Shown here: positions 18,427-27,300 of the stretch, piece after piece
How the letters are laid out: each line of letters starts with the position of its first letter
How positions within the stretch are numbered: the first letter of the stretch is position 1
Origin: Fulvivirga imtechensis AK7
Lineage (GTDB): Bacteria > Bacteroidota > Bacteroidia > Cytophagales > Cyclobacteriaceae
Assembly (NCBI RefSeq): GCF_000331535.1
Contig: NZ_AMZN01000043.1
Coordinates: 41,932 to 105,931, forward strand
DNA length: 64,000 bases
Reading direction: 5' to 3'
Translations under genes and position numbers: made by a program
The notes under the pieces: model-generated
What the model saw: only the letters and a program-made list of their open reading frames with translations
Told to the model about the DNA's origin: nothing
Databases searched by the model: none

Positions 18427-19755
18427 TTAAAAAATACCTAATGTTTTCCTTCGCTGCCTTGATGCAACCCGTATTTCCGGGTATTGACCGGAAAATGCCT
18501 GGATTACATCTTTTTCATGATTCTTAAAAAATTCAGGGTCAAAATTAGCTTCCCTGAGATGGGAGATTATGTGTCCGATATCTACCTTTTCCTTGAGCCA
18601 TTGATCAAAGCACTCATGCTTCAGGCGAATACCAAAGGTGTTAATACCAAAAAAAGTCTGTTCATTTTTGTCAAATACAAAATGCATGGCCAGTTTACCA
18701 GAGGAGTGTTCCCAGTAAAATTCGTCTTCGTTAGCGCCAAGCTGAGGCTTAACATTTCCATACGTCTGATACTCTATATCAAAAAACTTGGCTGAGTTAA
18801 ACCATGGGCCGGGGTGGTAGGCTATTTTGTTGCCGCAGATGGTTTGTGCAACAGTTTCTCCCATCATTCGACCTGTATACCACACTTGCTCTATGGCTGT
18901 CCTGCCTGCAATAGCTTTTCTACGTTCTGCACAATCACCGATAGCATATACATCCGGAATATTGGTTTCCAGGAATTCATTCACCAGCACACCCCGGTTG
19001 GTTTCTATGGCTGTACTTTTCACCAGGTCTGTATTGGGGTGTACTCCCGCAGTTAACCCTACAAACTGACATGCTATTTCTTCTCCCGTATTTGTTACAA
19101 CAGCACGTACACGTCCATTTTTATCTGGCAGGATTTCCTTTAGCTCAGTTTCCAGTTTCAGGTCAATATGGTGCTCACGTATATGTCTGCTGATCATGGA
19201 AGCCTCCTGTTCGGGCAGCACATTATTCCAGAACTGCTTTTCCCGAACAAGGAAGGTCACCGGTATGTTCCTGGAATGAAGCATTTCCGACAGCTCTATT
19301 CCGATCAGGCCACCCCCCACTACTACACCACGGGCAATTCCCTGTGTGTATCGTTCTATCCGGTCCAGGTCCTGCAGGCTTACCATACCCGTCACTCCCT
19401 CCAGTTCCTGACCCGGCCATCCGAATTTATTAGGTTTTGCTCCGGTGGCTATGATCAACACATCATATCGGAGAGGGGGTGATGAGGCCAGAGTTACCTG
19501 CTTTTGCTTGGTATCTATCTTTTCTACATAATCATGAATAAGATTGATCCTGTTCTTTTTCCAAAACCGATCTTCATAAGGTTTGGTATGATGATACTTC
19601 ATATGCCCCATATAAATATACATGAGTGCAGTTCGCGACCAGAAATGTTTCGATTCGGCAGAGATTAAAGTAATATCATAATCACTATTCTTGCGAATGT
19701 GTCTGGCGGCAGTAGTGCCTGCAATACCATTTCCTATGATGACAATGTGCTTCAT
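18427..19755 (-). CDS. FAD-dependent NAD(P)H oxidoreductase
   Basis: A 442-residue two-dinucleotide-binding flavoprotein of the nitrite/rubredoxin reductase type. FAD-binding GNGIAGTTAA is at residues 7-16, NAD(P)-binding VVGGGLIGIELSE near 150-162, and the second FAD motif DVYAIGDCAE near 265. It is the first gene of a two-gene operon with the polyferredoxin protein, which suggests reduction of that partner. A near-palindrome lies about 46 bp upstream. Confidence 0.9.
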   Translation of the reverse strand: MKHIVIIGNGIAGTTAARHIRKNSDYDITLISAESKHFWSRTALMYIYMGHMKYHHTKPYEDRFWKKNRINLIHDYVEKIDTKQKQVTLASSPPLRYDVLIIATGAKPNKFGWPGQELEGVTGMVSLQDLDRIERYTQGIARGVVVGGGLIGIELSEMLHSRNIPVTFLVREKQFWNNVLPEQEASMISRHIREHHIDLKLETELKEILPDKNGRVRAVVTNTGEEIACQFVGLTAGVHPNTDLVKSTAIETNRGVLVNEFLETNIPDVYAIGDCAERRKAIAGRTAIEQVWYTGRMMGETVAQTICGNKIAYHPGPWFNSAKFFDIEYQTYGNVKPQLGANEDEFYWEHSSGKLAMHFVFDKNEQTFFGINTFGIRLKHECFDQWLKEKVDIGHIISHLREANFDPEFFKNHEKDVIQAFSGQYPEIRVASRQRRKTLGIF

Positions 19756-19800
19756 TTAGAGATCTAAAAGATAAAGATGATTGTTTCAACGGTCATGTGC

Positions 19801-19816
19801 TGTCAAACGTTTAACA
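19801..19816. promoter_or_regulatory. 16-bp near-palindrome upstream of the oxidoreductase operon
   Basis: TGTCAAACGTTTAACA is symmetrical except for one base pair. It lies between the divergent oxidoreductase operon (start 19755) and the MMPL gene (start 20005), a typical operator position for a dimeric regulator. Which regulator is unknown. Confidence 0.35.
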
Positions 19817-20004
19817 AATCATTTGATGTGTCATGCTGTTGACATGTGGTAAGATACTAATTATGATCTCAACGGGCCAATATAGTAGTTGAACTTTTGG
19901 GCGTTGCACGAAGGACGATTTTGACTCTGAACAAAAAATACCAAAATTTGCGGATCGGTTTATCAATATCTATATTCCGCCACCATAAAGAGGAACATTT
20001 TTAA

Positions 20005-23000
20005 ATGGCTAATTTTTTTTACCGGCTTTACATTAAATCCAGGAAGCAGCGGATCTTATTTTTTCTTACTCTTCTTCTTTTTACAGCGATGGTTGCTTTT
20101 ACGGCCAGTAATATTCAGTTGGAGGAGGATATCACTCGTTTGATTCCGCAAGATGAAAATGTGGGACAGGTAAGTGAGGCGCTGCAGGGGCTGGAAATAA
20201 ACAAACGGCTGGTGTTCCATTTGTATTTGAAAGACACAACGGCTGTTAACCCTGACCTCTTGATCGCCGCTTATGAAAAGCTGGCAGATACTTTAAAAAG
20301 TCATTATGCTGGCTACATTGATGAAATTACCGGCGAGGTGCCCGACAATCAGATTGAAGCTTTACACGAGTATTATCTGAAAAACCTACCTTTTTACCTT
20401 GAGAAAGAGGACTATGAGCTGCTCGAGGAGCGCATCCAGCCTCAACAGATCGAAGCTTCTCTCAACAAATTTTACAAAACGCTGATGTCCCCAGTAGGTA
20501 TAGGTGCCAAAAGAATTCTTGTAAAAGATCCTCTGGGCCTGGCGACCATTCCATTAGAGCGATCCAGGGACCTGCAGATCAATGAAAACTTCAATCTCTA
20601 CAAAAATAATATCATTTCTAATGACAGGAAGCACCTGATATTTTTTGCCGAATTGGTAAATCCTCCGGGGGAAACATCAAAAAATGGAGAATTGATGGAG
20701 ATCCTGGAGAACTTAGCGCCACACTATGAAAATCAATTTGATGGAATAGCAGTGGAGTACTTTGGTTCAGCCGCTGTTTCGGTGGCTAATGCCAATCGCA
20801 TAAAAAAGGATATTTACCTGACGGTAACGCTGGCAGTAATCATCCTCTTCCTCTTTATATCATTATTCTACAAAAATATTTTTACGTTTTTCATAGTAGT
20901 CATTCCTGGCATTTTCGGGGCCTTAGTGGCCCTGGCCGTTCTGGTCCTTATCAGAGATAGTATCTCAATGATCTCTTTAGGGATAGGATCTATTTTGTTA
21001 GGTATAACCATAGACTATGCTCTGCATTTTTTCACACACTATAAGCATGAAAGGAATGTGGGGGTGCTTTTCCGGGATCTTACCACACCTTTGACTCTCA
21101 GCAGTTTGACAACAGCGAGCGCCTTTTTATCATTGCTCTTTATCCGTTCTGCTGCATTGCAGGACCTGGGGATCTTTGTTGCTATAAGCGTAGTGAGTGC
21201 AGTACTCTTCACCCTGATCGTTTTACCTCACTTTATTATTAAAACCGGGGAAGTAAAACCTTCAAAGGAAAATTTTGTAGAGCGATGGATTGGTGATTTG
21301 GCCGGGTATCCGCTGCATAAAAAGAAATGGGTATTGGCGCTGCTGGTCGTTCTTACCATTGTGAGTGCCCTCACCTGGCAAAAATTCACTTTTGAAAGTG
21401 ATATGCATCAACTCAGCTACATGCCGGAGGATCTGGAACAGTCACAAGAGCGGATAGATGCTATTTCTACTTTTACTTCCAATAATATCCATGTCGCTAT
21501 TCGTGGCAATGACCTTTGGGATGCATTGGAAAAAAACGCTTCTGTAGTGAAGGAATTAGAGATGCTGGAGCAGCAGGATTCAATATACGGATATATGGCT
21601 ATGGATAAGATCATCCCCTCTAAAAAAGTCCAGCAGAAAAGACTTCAGCAATGGAGAAATTTCTGGTATAAATACAGTGCAGACAGTGCTATCGCAGTGC
21701 TGAACAGCCGGGCTTTACAACTGGGCTTCAGGGAGAATACATTCGCTGGTTTTACAGAATTGCTGACCAGGCCCTATGAAGGAATAACTGATGAAGAGGC
21801 TGATAAAATGCTCGATATTTTTGGAAAGGACCTGATCATTAGCAACGCTGATGGCGGTATATCTATCGTGTCTTCAGCCAAGCTTGCTGCGGAAAACAAG
21901 CCAGAGGTGCTCAACACCCTGGCTGCTTTGCCAGGAATTGTTATCATGGACAGGGCCTACCTTGCCTCCAGGCTCGTAAGCATACTCAGGGATGATTTCA
22001 ACATGCTGGTCAATATATCGCTGGGCATAGTATTTCTTATTGTGCTCGTTACGTTTGGCAGGATCGAGCTGGCACTCATCGTCTTTACTCCCATATTACT
22101 GAGCTGGCTGTGGGTTCTTGGTATCATGGGGGTTATGGGGCTGTCGTTTAACATCGTCAACATCATCGTTTGTACATTTATTTTTGGTCTTGGGATCGAC
22201 TATAGCATTTTTGTTTTACGTGGACTCACCCAAGATCACAAGTATGGTGTTGCTAACCTAAAATCTTATAAAACCTCCATCATACTTTCCGCCTTTACCA
22301 CCCTGACAGGCATAGGCGTGATGATACTGGCGCAACATCCGGCTTTGAAATCGATAGCCATGCTCGCTATTATAGGTATTTTGGCTGTGATATTCCTCAC
22401 GTTTACGGTGGAACAGTCACTATTTAACTCGTTGATCCTCAATAGGAAAAGGAAAGGCGTAGTGCCCTATACGTTCCTATCTTTGATTTTTACAGCAGCA
22501 TCGTTTTCTGGTTTTTTACTGGGATGCTTAGTGCTTTATGTTGCCAGGCTTCTTTTTCTGCTTCCTATCGGATCAAGAAAGAAAAAGAAGCAATACTTTC
22601 ACTGGCTGATGATGATCTTTTCCAGGTTTATCATATATGTTACTGCCAATAATAAAAAGACGATTATTGGCAAGGAGCATGTTAATTTTAACAAGCCGTC
22701 AGTGATTATCAGTAATCACCACTCGTTCATTGACATACTGCTGTTACTCATGTTTGACAAAAAAGTGGTAATGGTAACTAATGACTGGGTCTACCATTCG
22801 CCTTTCTTTGGCAAAGCCGTACAATACGCAGATTTTATAAAGGCTTCAAAAGGCATAGAAAACCAACTGGATAAAATAGAAGGGCTTATCAATGAAGGCT
22901 ATTCTATAATAATTTATCCTGAAGGCACACGTAGTGGCACTTTTCAACTGAGAAGGTTCCACAAAGGGGCGTTTTATCTGGCGGAGCATTTCCAACTCGA

Positions 23001-23850
23001 CATCCAACCTGTGATAATACATGGCACAAGTATGGTAATGCCAAAGGGAGACGATTTCTATCTAAAGAATAGTGATATCACTGTTAAGTTCCTCCCCAGG
23101 ATCAGCCATGGTGATACCAGCTTTGGTGAAGGGTATTCGGAAAGAACAAAAACCATAAGCCGGCACTTTAAAAAAGCGTATCTCAGTATGAGAAGTCAAA
23201 TAGAAACTCCTGAGTATTTTCGGGAGATCATCATTAAAAACTTTCTTTACAAAGGTCCTGTTCTGGAGTGGTACCTGAAGGTGAAATACAGGCTTGAAAA
23301 AGGTTATCAGCTTTTTCATGAACTCATACCACGTGAATGCAGAGTTGTGGACTTGGGGTGCGGCTATGGCATGATGAGTTATGCACTTGGGCTCAGTGCC
23401 GGAACAAGGGAAATTTTTGCTGTCGATTATGATAAAAATAAAATTCAGGTGGCCCGAAACTGTCCCGTAAAACCTGATAATATTACTTTTGTTGACGGGG
23501 ATGTGGTGGACATAGAGTGTGGCGAAGCGGATGTATTTATCATTAGCGATGTACTACACTATCTGCAGAAAGATGAACAGCAGAAGGTACTAAAAAAGAT
23601 GGCCCGGTTGACCAGACCGGGGGGTAAGATTATTATCCGTGACGGGGATGGCGAAAAAACGGACAAGCATAAAAGCACAAAATTGACCGAATTTTTTTCC
23701 GTGGGTATTGGCTTTAACAAGACACGTAATGAAATGAACTACATTTCAGGAGAGATGATCAGAAAATTTGCCGGAGCGCATGGCTTTAACATACAGGCAA
23801 TGGACGATTCCCGCAACACGTCCAACACCATTTTTGTGCTAACACGATAA
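20005..23850 (+). CDS. MMPL/RND exporter fused to acyltransferase and SAM methyltransferase
   Basis: A 1281-residue three-part protein. Residues 1 to about 830 are an MMPL/RND-type exporter with two groups of membrane helices and a large periplasmic loop in each half. Residues about 885-1080 are a PlsC-like acyltransferase: NHHSFID (H-X4-D) near 902-909 and YPEGTRSG near 971-978. Residues about 1105-1281 are a class I methyltransferase with VVDLGCGYG near 1110-1118. The parts are in one uninterrupted frame. It heads the pigment cluster and could acylate, methylate and export the product; this is inferred from the domains. The next gene follows after 8 bp. Confidence 0.9.
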   Translation: MANFFYRLYIKSRKQRILFFLTLLLFTAMVAFTASNIQLEEDITRLIPQDENVGQVSEALQGLEINKRLVFHLYLKDTTAVNPDLLIAAYEKLADTLKSHYAGYIDEITGEVPDNQIEALHEYYLKNLPFYLEKEDYELLEERIQPQQIEASLNKFYKTLMSPVGIGAKRILVKDPLGLATIPLERSRDLQINENFNLYKNNIISNDRKHLIFFAELVNPPGETSKNGELMEILENLAPHYENQFDGIAVEYFGSAAVSVANANRIKKDIYLTVTLAVIILFLFISLFYKNIFTFFIVVIPGIFGALVALAVLVLIRDSISMISLGIGSILLGITIDYALHFFTHYKHERNVGVLFRDLTTPLTLSSLTTASAFLSLLFIRSAALQDLGIFVAISVVSAVLFTLIVLPHFIIKTGEVKPSKENFVERWIGDLAGYPLHKKKWVLALLVVLTIVSALTWQKFTFESDMHQLSYMPEDLEQSQERIDAISTFTSNNIHVAIRGNDLWDALEKNASVVKELEMLEQQDSIYGYMAMDKIIPSKKVQQKRLQQWRNFWYKYSADSAIAVLNSRALQLGFRENTFAGFTELLTRPYEGITDEEADKMLDIFGKDLIISNADGGISIVSSAKLAAENKPEVLNTLAALPGIVIMDRAYLASRLVSILRDDFNMLVNISLGIVFLIVLVTFGRIELALIVFTPILLSWLWVLGIMGVMGLSFNIVNIIVCTFIFGLGIDYSIFVLRGLTQDHKYGVANLKSYKTSIILSAFTTLTGIGVMILAQHPALKSIAMLAIIGILAVIFLTFTVEQSLFNSLILNRKRKGVVPYTFLSLIFTAASFSGFLLGCLVLYVARLLFLLPIGSRKKKKQYFHWLMMIFSRFIIYVTANNKKTIIGKEHVNFNKPSVIISNHHSFIDILLLLMFDKKVVMVTNDWVYHSPFFGKAVQYADFIKASKGIENQLDKIEGLINEGYSIIIYPEGTRSGTFQLRRFHKGAFYLAEHFQLDIQPVIIHGTSMVMPKGDDFYLKNSDITVKFLPRISHGDTSFGEGYSERTKTISRHFKKAYLSMRSQIETPEYFREIIIKNFLYKGPVLEWYLKVKYRLEKGYQLFHELIPRECRVVDLGCGYGMMSYALGLSAGTREIFAVDYDKNKIQVARNCPVKPDNITFVDGDVVDIECGEADVFIISDVLHYLQKDEQQKVLKKMARLTRPGGKIIIRDGDGEKTDKHKSTKLTEFFSVGIGFNKTRNEMNYISGEMIRKFAGAHGFNIQAMDDSRNTSNTIFVLTR

Positions 23851-23858
23851 TTGAATAC

Positions 23859-25373
23859 ATGGAGAAGTTTGACATTGTAATAGTAGGAAGCGGTTTGGGA
23901 GGTTTGGAGTGTGGCGCCATTCTCAGCAGGGAAGGATATAAGGTGCTGGTACTGGAAAAGAACAAGCAAATAGGAGGTAATCTGCAGATATTTGCCAGGA
24001 ATAAGAGAATTTTTGATACCGGTATACACTATATTGGAGGACTTGGTGAAGGGCAGAACCTGAATAAATACTTCCAGTTTTTAGGTATTATGGATGATCT
24101 GAAACTGCAGCAATTGGACGAAGATGGTTTTGATGTGATCAGTTTTGAGGGAGATGAAATTGAATACAAACATGGGCAGGGATATGAAAACTTCATCAAT
24201 ATTATGGCCGGCTATTTTCCCGGGGAGCGGGAAGGTATCATCAAATATTGTGAGAAGATCAAAGAGGTTTGTAAAAGCTTTCCCATGTACAACCTGGAGC
24301 GAATGAATTCGCATTTGGGAAGCATACCATTTTTGGATGTGAATGCGCGCGATTTTATTGCTATCTGTACGAGCAACAAAAAGCTGCAGTATGTTCTTGC
24401 AGGATCTAACCTGCTGTATGCAGGCGAAGGAGACAAAACCCCGCTGTATGTGCATGCCCTGATCATCAATTCATACATAGAAAGCGCCTGGCGGTGCGTA
24501 GACGGAGGCTCTCAGATAGGCCGGCTTCTGGCCAGGAAGATCCGTGACAACGGAGGAAAAGTGCTGACGCATGCGGAAGCCAAAAAATTTATCGTGGAAG
24601 ATAAAAAGGTCAGACATGTAGAGCTGGCAGATGGTCGGACATTTGAAGCGGATATATTTATCAGTAACGCCCATCCGGCAGTTACACTCGATATGATAGA
24701 CGAAACCTACATCAGGAAAGCCTATAGGAAGCGCATCACCAGCCTCGAAAACTCAGTTTCTGTTTTTATCCTTTATATCGTACTCAAGAAGAAGACCATC
24801 AGATACTTCAACTGTAATTATTATCACTTCATCGACCCTGATGTGTGGAAAGGTGTTTCCTACGGGGAGCAGTGGCCCGCCGGTTATGCCTTGTTCACCG
24901 GAGCCTCATCGCGCGACAAAGAATATGCTGAAACCATGACTATGATGGCTTATATGGACTACAATGAAACCAAAAAGTGGGAAGATACTTTTAACACTGT
25001 TTCAAAAGAATCACCCCGAGGAAAAGAATATGAAGATTTTAAAACAGAAAGAGCAGAACGGATGTTTGATGAGTTGGAGAAGAGGTTTCCGGGCATCAGA
25101 GAGCATACTGAAGCTTATTATACTTCAACACCCCTGACGTATCGTGACTATATAGGCACCAAAGATGGTTCATTATATGGTGTAACAAAGGATTACAGAA
25201 ACCCTATGAAATCATTTATTTCACCAAGAACAAAGATCTCTAACCTGCTGCTGACCGGGCAAAACCTAAATATGCATGGGGTGTTGGGTGTAACTATCGG
25301 TGCCATCACCACTTGTTCTGAGATCCTGGGACATGATAAACTGATGGCTGACGTTGCTAAATATGTGAAATGA
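23859..25373 (+). CDS. CrtI/retinol-saturase-like FAD oxidoreductase
   Basis: A 504-residue flavoprotein of the phytoene desaturase/all-trans-retinol saturase group. The N-terminal dinucleotide fold reads VGSGLGGLECGAILS (residues 8-22) followed by LEKNKQIGGN. The C-terminal FAD motif appears near LLLTGQNLNMHGVLGVTIGA. Such enzymes add or remove hydrogens on conjugated polyenes, which fits an aryl polyene pathway; direction and substrate are unknown. It sits 8 bp after the MMPL fusion gene and overlaps the next gene by 4 bp. Confidence 0.87.
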   Translation: MEKFDIVIVGSGLGGLECGAILSREGYKVLVLEKNKQIGGNLQIFARNKRIFDTGIHYIGGLGEGQNLNKYFQFLGIMDDLKLQQLDEDGFDVISFEGDEIEYKHGQGYENFINIMAGYFPGEREGIIKYCEKIKEVCKSFPMYNLERMNSHLGSIPFLDVNARDFIAICTSNKKLQYVLAGSNLLYAGEGDKTPLYVHALIINSYIESAWRCVDGGSQIGRLLARKIRDNGGKVLTHAEAKKFIVEDKKVRHVELADGRTFEADIFISNAHPAVTLDMIDETYIRKAYRKRITSLENSVSVFILYIVLKKKTIRYFNCNYYHFIDPDVWKGVSYGEQWPAGYALFTGASSRDKEYAETMTMMAYMDYNETKKWEDTFNTVSKESPRGKEYEDFKTERAERMFDELEKRFPGIREHTEAYYTSTPLTYRDYIGTKDGSLYGVTKDYRNPMKSFISPRTKISNLLLTGQNLNMHGVLGVTIGAITTCSEILGHDKLMADVAKYVK

Positions 25374-26056
25374 TCCGAAAGTTTTTCAGACATAAGTTTA
25401 CAAAGATCTTTATAGCCATTCATGTGGCAATATTACTTTTCCTTGTTGGCTTGTTCTTCTACTTTAAAACCAAATCGGGAGATGCTTATAACAAAGCCCT
25501 CGCCAATGTTCCATACGATGTTATTATTGTACCCGGATACCCTTTTATGGGTGACAACTGGCATGATATCATGCGCACACGGGTCTACTGGTCGAAGTAC
25601 CTGATCGAAAATGGCTATACACAGCATGTCATCTATTCAGGAAGTGCGGTGTATTCCCCTTATACCGAAAGCGTGGTGATGAAGTTATATGCAATCGCCC
25701 TGGGTATTCCTGCCGATAAGATATTTACCGAAACAAGGGCAGAACACAGTACCGAAAACCTCATTTATAGCTACAGGCTGGCCAGGGCACAAGGCTTTGA
25801 GAAAATAGCGCTTGCCACCGACCCGATACAGTCGGTGTTGCTGATGATGTATGCTGAAGATAAAGTCAATGATGTTAAATACCTGCCCATCAGGTATAGG
25901 TTGCTGGATTCCGTCTACGAAAAAGATCCCGTTATTGATCCTTCAACAGCCTATGTTGATGATTTTATTGCCCTGCCTGAAAGAGAAAGCTTTTTTGAGC
26001 GCCTGCGCGGTACTATGGGCGAGGGGATAGTTTTTGAATCGAAACGGATTAATTAA
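25370..26056 (+). CDS. YdcF/ElyC-family (DUF218) membrane-anchored protein
   Basis: A 228-residue protein with one N-terminal membrane helix (residues 12-32) and a DUF218 domain: DVIIVPGYPF, YSGSAVYSPYTES and TRAEHSTENLIYS are the characteristic blocks. Some family members (ElyC, SanA) affect envelope biogenesis; others are unknown. ATGA overlap with the CrtI-like gene shows translational coupling, so it belongs to the same three-gene operon. Confidence 0.85.
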   Translation: MIRKFFRHKFTKIFIAIHVAILLFLVGLFFYFKTKSGDAYNKALANVPYDVIIVPGYPFMGDNWHDIMRTRVYWSKYLIENGYTQHVIYSGSAVYSPYTESVVMKLYAIALGIPADKIFTETRAEHSTENLIYSYRLARAQGFEKIALATDPIQSVLLMMYAEDKVNDVKYLPIRYRLLDSVYEKDPVIDPSTAYVDDFIALPERESFFERLRGTMGEGIVFESKRIN

Positions 26057-26068
26057 GATTATGTAGTG

Positions 26069-26088
26069 ATAATATCAAATGATATTAT
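26069..26088. promoter_or_regulatory. Palindrome with TATCAAATGATA core (distal)
   Basis: Perfect 9-bp arms ATAATATCA and TGATATTAT separated by AA. The same core recurs in the larger palindrome at 26192, so both may bind one regulator upstream of the Fic gene. Confidence 0.45.
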
Positions 26089-26191
26089 TCGTAGCAAACC
26101 AACCATACCCTCATCATCGGGTAAAAAGTGCAAATTAACTTGAAAATGGACTTTTAGCATGTAAAGGAAGTGATGTTTCGAAGTAATCTTT

Positions 26192-26227
26192 ATATTGTGA
26201 TGGTATCAAATGATACTATCACAATAT
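26192..26227. promoter_or_regulatory. 36-bp palindrome immediately upstream of the Fic gene
   Basis: Arms of 17 bp (ATATTGTGATGGTATCA against TGATACTATCACAATAT) with one mismatch and an AA centre, ending one base before the Fic ATG. Position and symmetry indicate an operator or autoregulatory site. Confidence 0.55.
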
Positions 26228-26228
26228 T

Positions 26229-27187
26229 ATGAAGCCCCCATACTATGTCACTACTGAAATTCTCAACCTGATCTCTTTAATTTCCGAAAAGGTAGGGGAG
26301 GTCAAATCTGCTCACCTGACCAAACCTTTGACAGAATTGCGGAAAAAAATAGAATAAAAACCATTCAGTCATCTTTGGAGATTGAGGGGAATACACTTAC
26401 CGTCAGTCAAAATTACAGATCTTATCAATAATAAAAGAGTATTGGCTCCCCAGAAGGATATTCTGGAGGTTAGGAATGCTATAAAGGTGTATTCAATGAT
26501 GGATAAATTTGACGCTTTCGATCTCGAATCGCTTTGTAAAGCTCATAAAGTATTAATGAAAGGTTTAGTGGATAATCCGGGGGCTTTGCGGAGAACATCC
26601 GTAGGTATCATGAAGGGCGAACATCTCGCACATATAGCTCCTCCTGGAAATATGGTATACCCGCTTCTTATGGACTTGTTTAAATATTTAAAGGATAATA
26701 ATGATCTGCTGCTTATTAAAAGCTGTGTTTTTCACTACGAATTTGAGTTTATACACCCATTTACAGATGGTAATGGGAGAATGGGGAGGCTGTGGCAAAC
26801 CATGATCCTTAAAGAATATTCTCCTGTTTTTGAATTCTTGCCTGTAGAAACTCTCATTAAAGAGCACCACAAGAATTACTACCATGCGTTGGCACAATCT
26901 GATAAGCCGGGCAACTCAACCATTTTTATCGAATTTATGTTAGAAATGATCAATATTGCTCTTGAAGATTTACTAAAGACACCAAACTTAAATGTTAGAA
27001 GTTCGGACCGGATAAACATCTTCAAGGGAATTGTAGGGACTAACTATTTCAGTAGGCGCGATTATTTACGACATAATAAGGAAATTTCTTCTGCTACAGC
27101 TAGTGAGATTTGAAGGAAGCAGTTGATAAGGGCATTTTAAAGAAAGAAGGGGATAAAAGAACGGCACGGTACAGGTACATGAAGTAA
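26229..27187 (+). pseudogene. Fic-family gene broken by three frameshifts
   Basis: Conceptual repair gives a complete Fic protein. The ATG at 26229 opens the typical N-terminus, but the frame stops at 26355 because of a shift in an A7 run (26343-26349). The inhibitory-type motif SSLEIEGNTLT is in a second frame, and another shift in an A4 run near 26410 restores the first frame. The catalytic motif HPFTDGNGRMGR is intact. A third shift near 27105 cuts off the C-terminal winged helix (SxDLKEAVDKGILK...), which continues in another frame to a stop at 27187. Working proteins would AMPylate targets; this copy should be inactive unless the shifts are sequencing errors. Confidence 0.8.
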
Positions 27188-27284
27188 ACCAAACAATGAT
27201 ATAAACTCGCTCCACCACTATGTTCTCTGCGCAAATAATGGTGTCACGAATGTACATTGGCATTACCACACCAGTTTATTTTAT

Positions 27285-27292
27285 TAATTTTG
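27285..27292 (+). promoter_or_regulatory. Possible -7 element for the C45 gene
   Basis: TAATTTTG matches TAnnTTTG and lies 8 bp before the ATG at 27301, giving a very short or absent leader. A TTG at 27257 is somewhat far for a -33 box. Confidence 0.35.
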
Positions 27293-27300
27293 CAGCACTA

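Noticed and set aside
26382..27113. Fic protein starting at TTG 26382
   Set aside because: The TTG is an artefact of the upstream frameshift; the true N-terminus with the IEGNTLT motif lies upstream in other frames.
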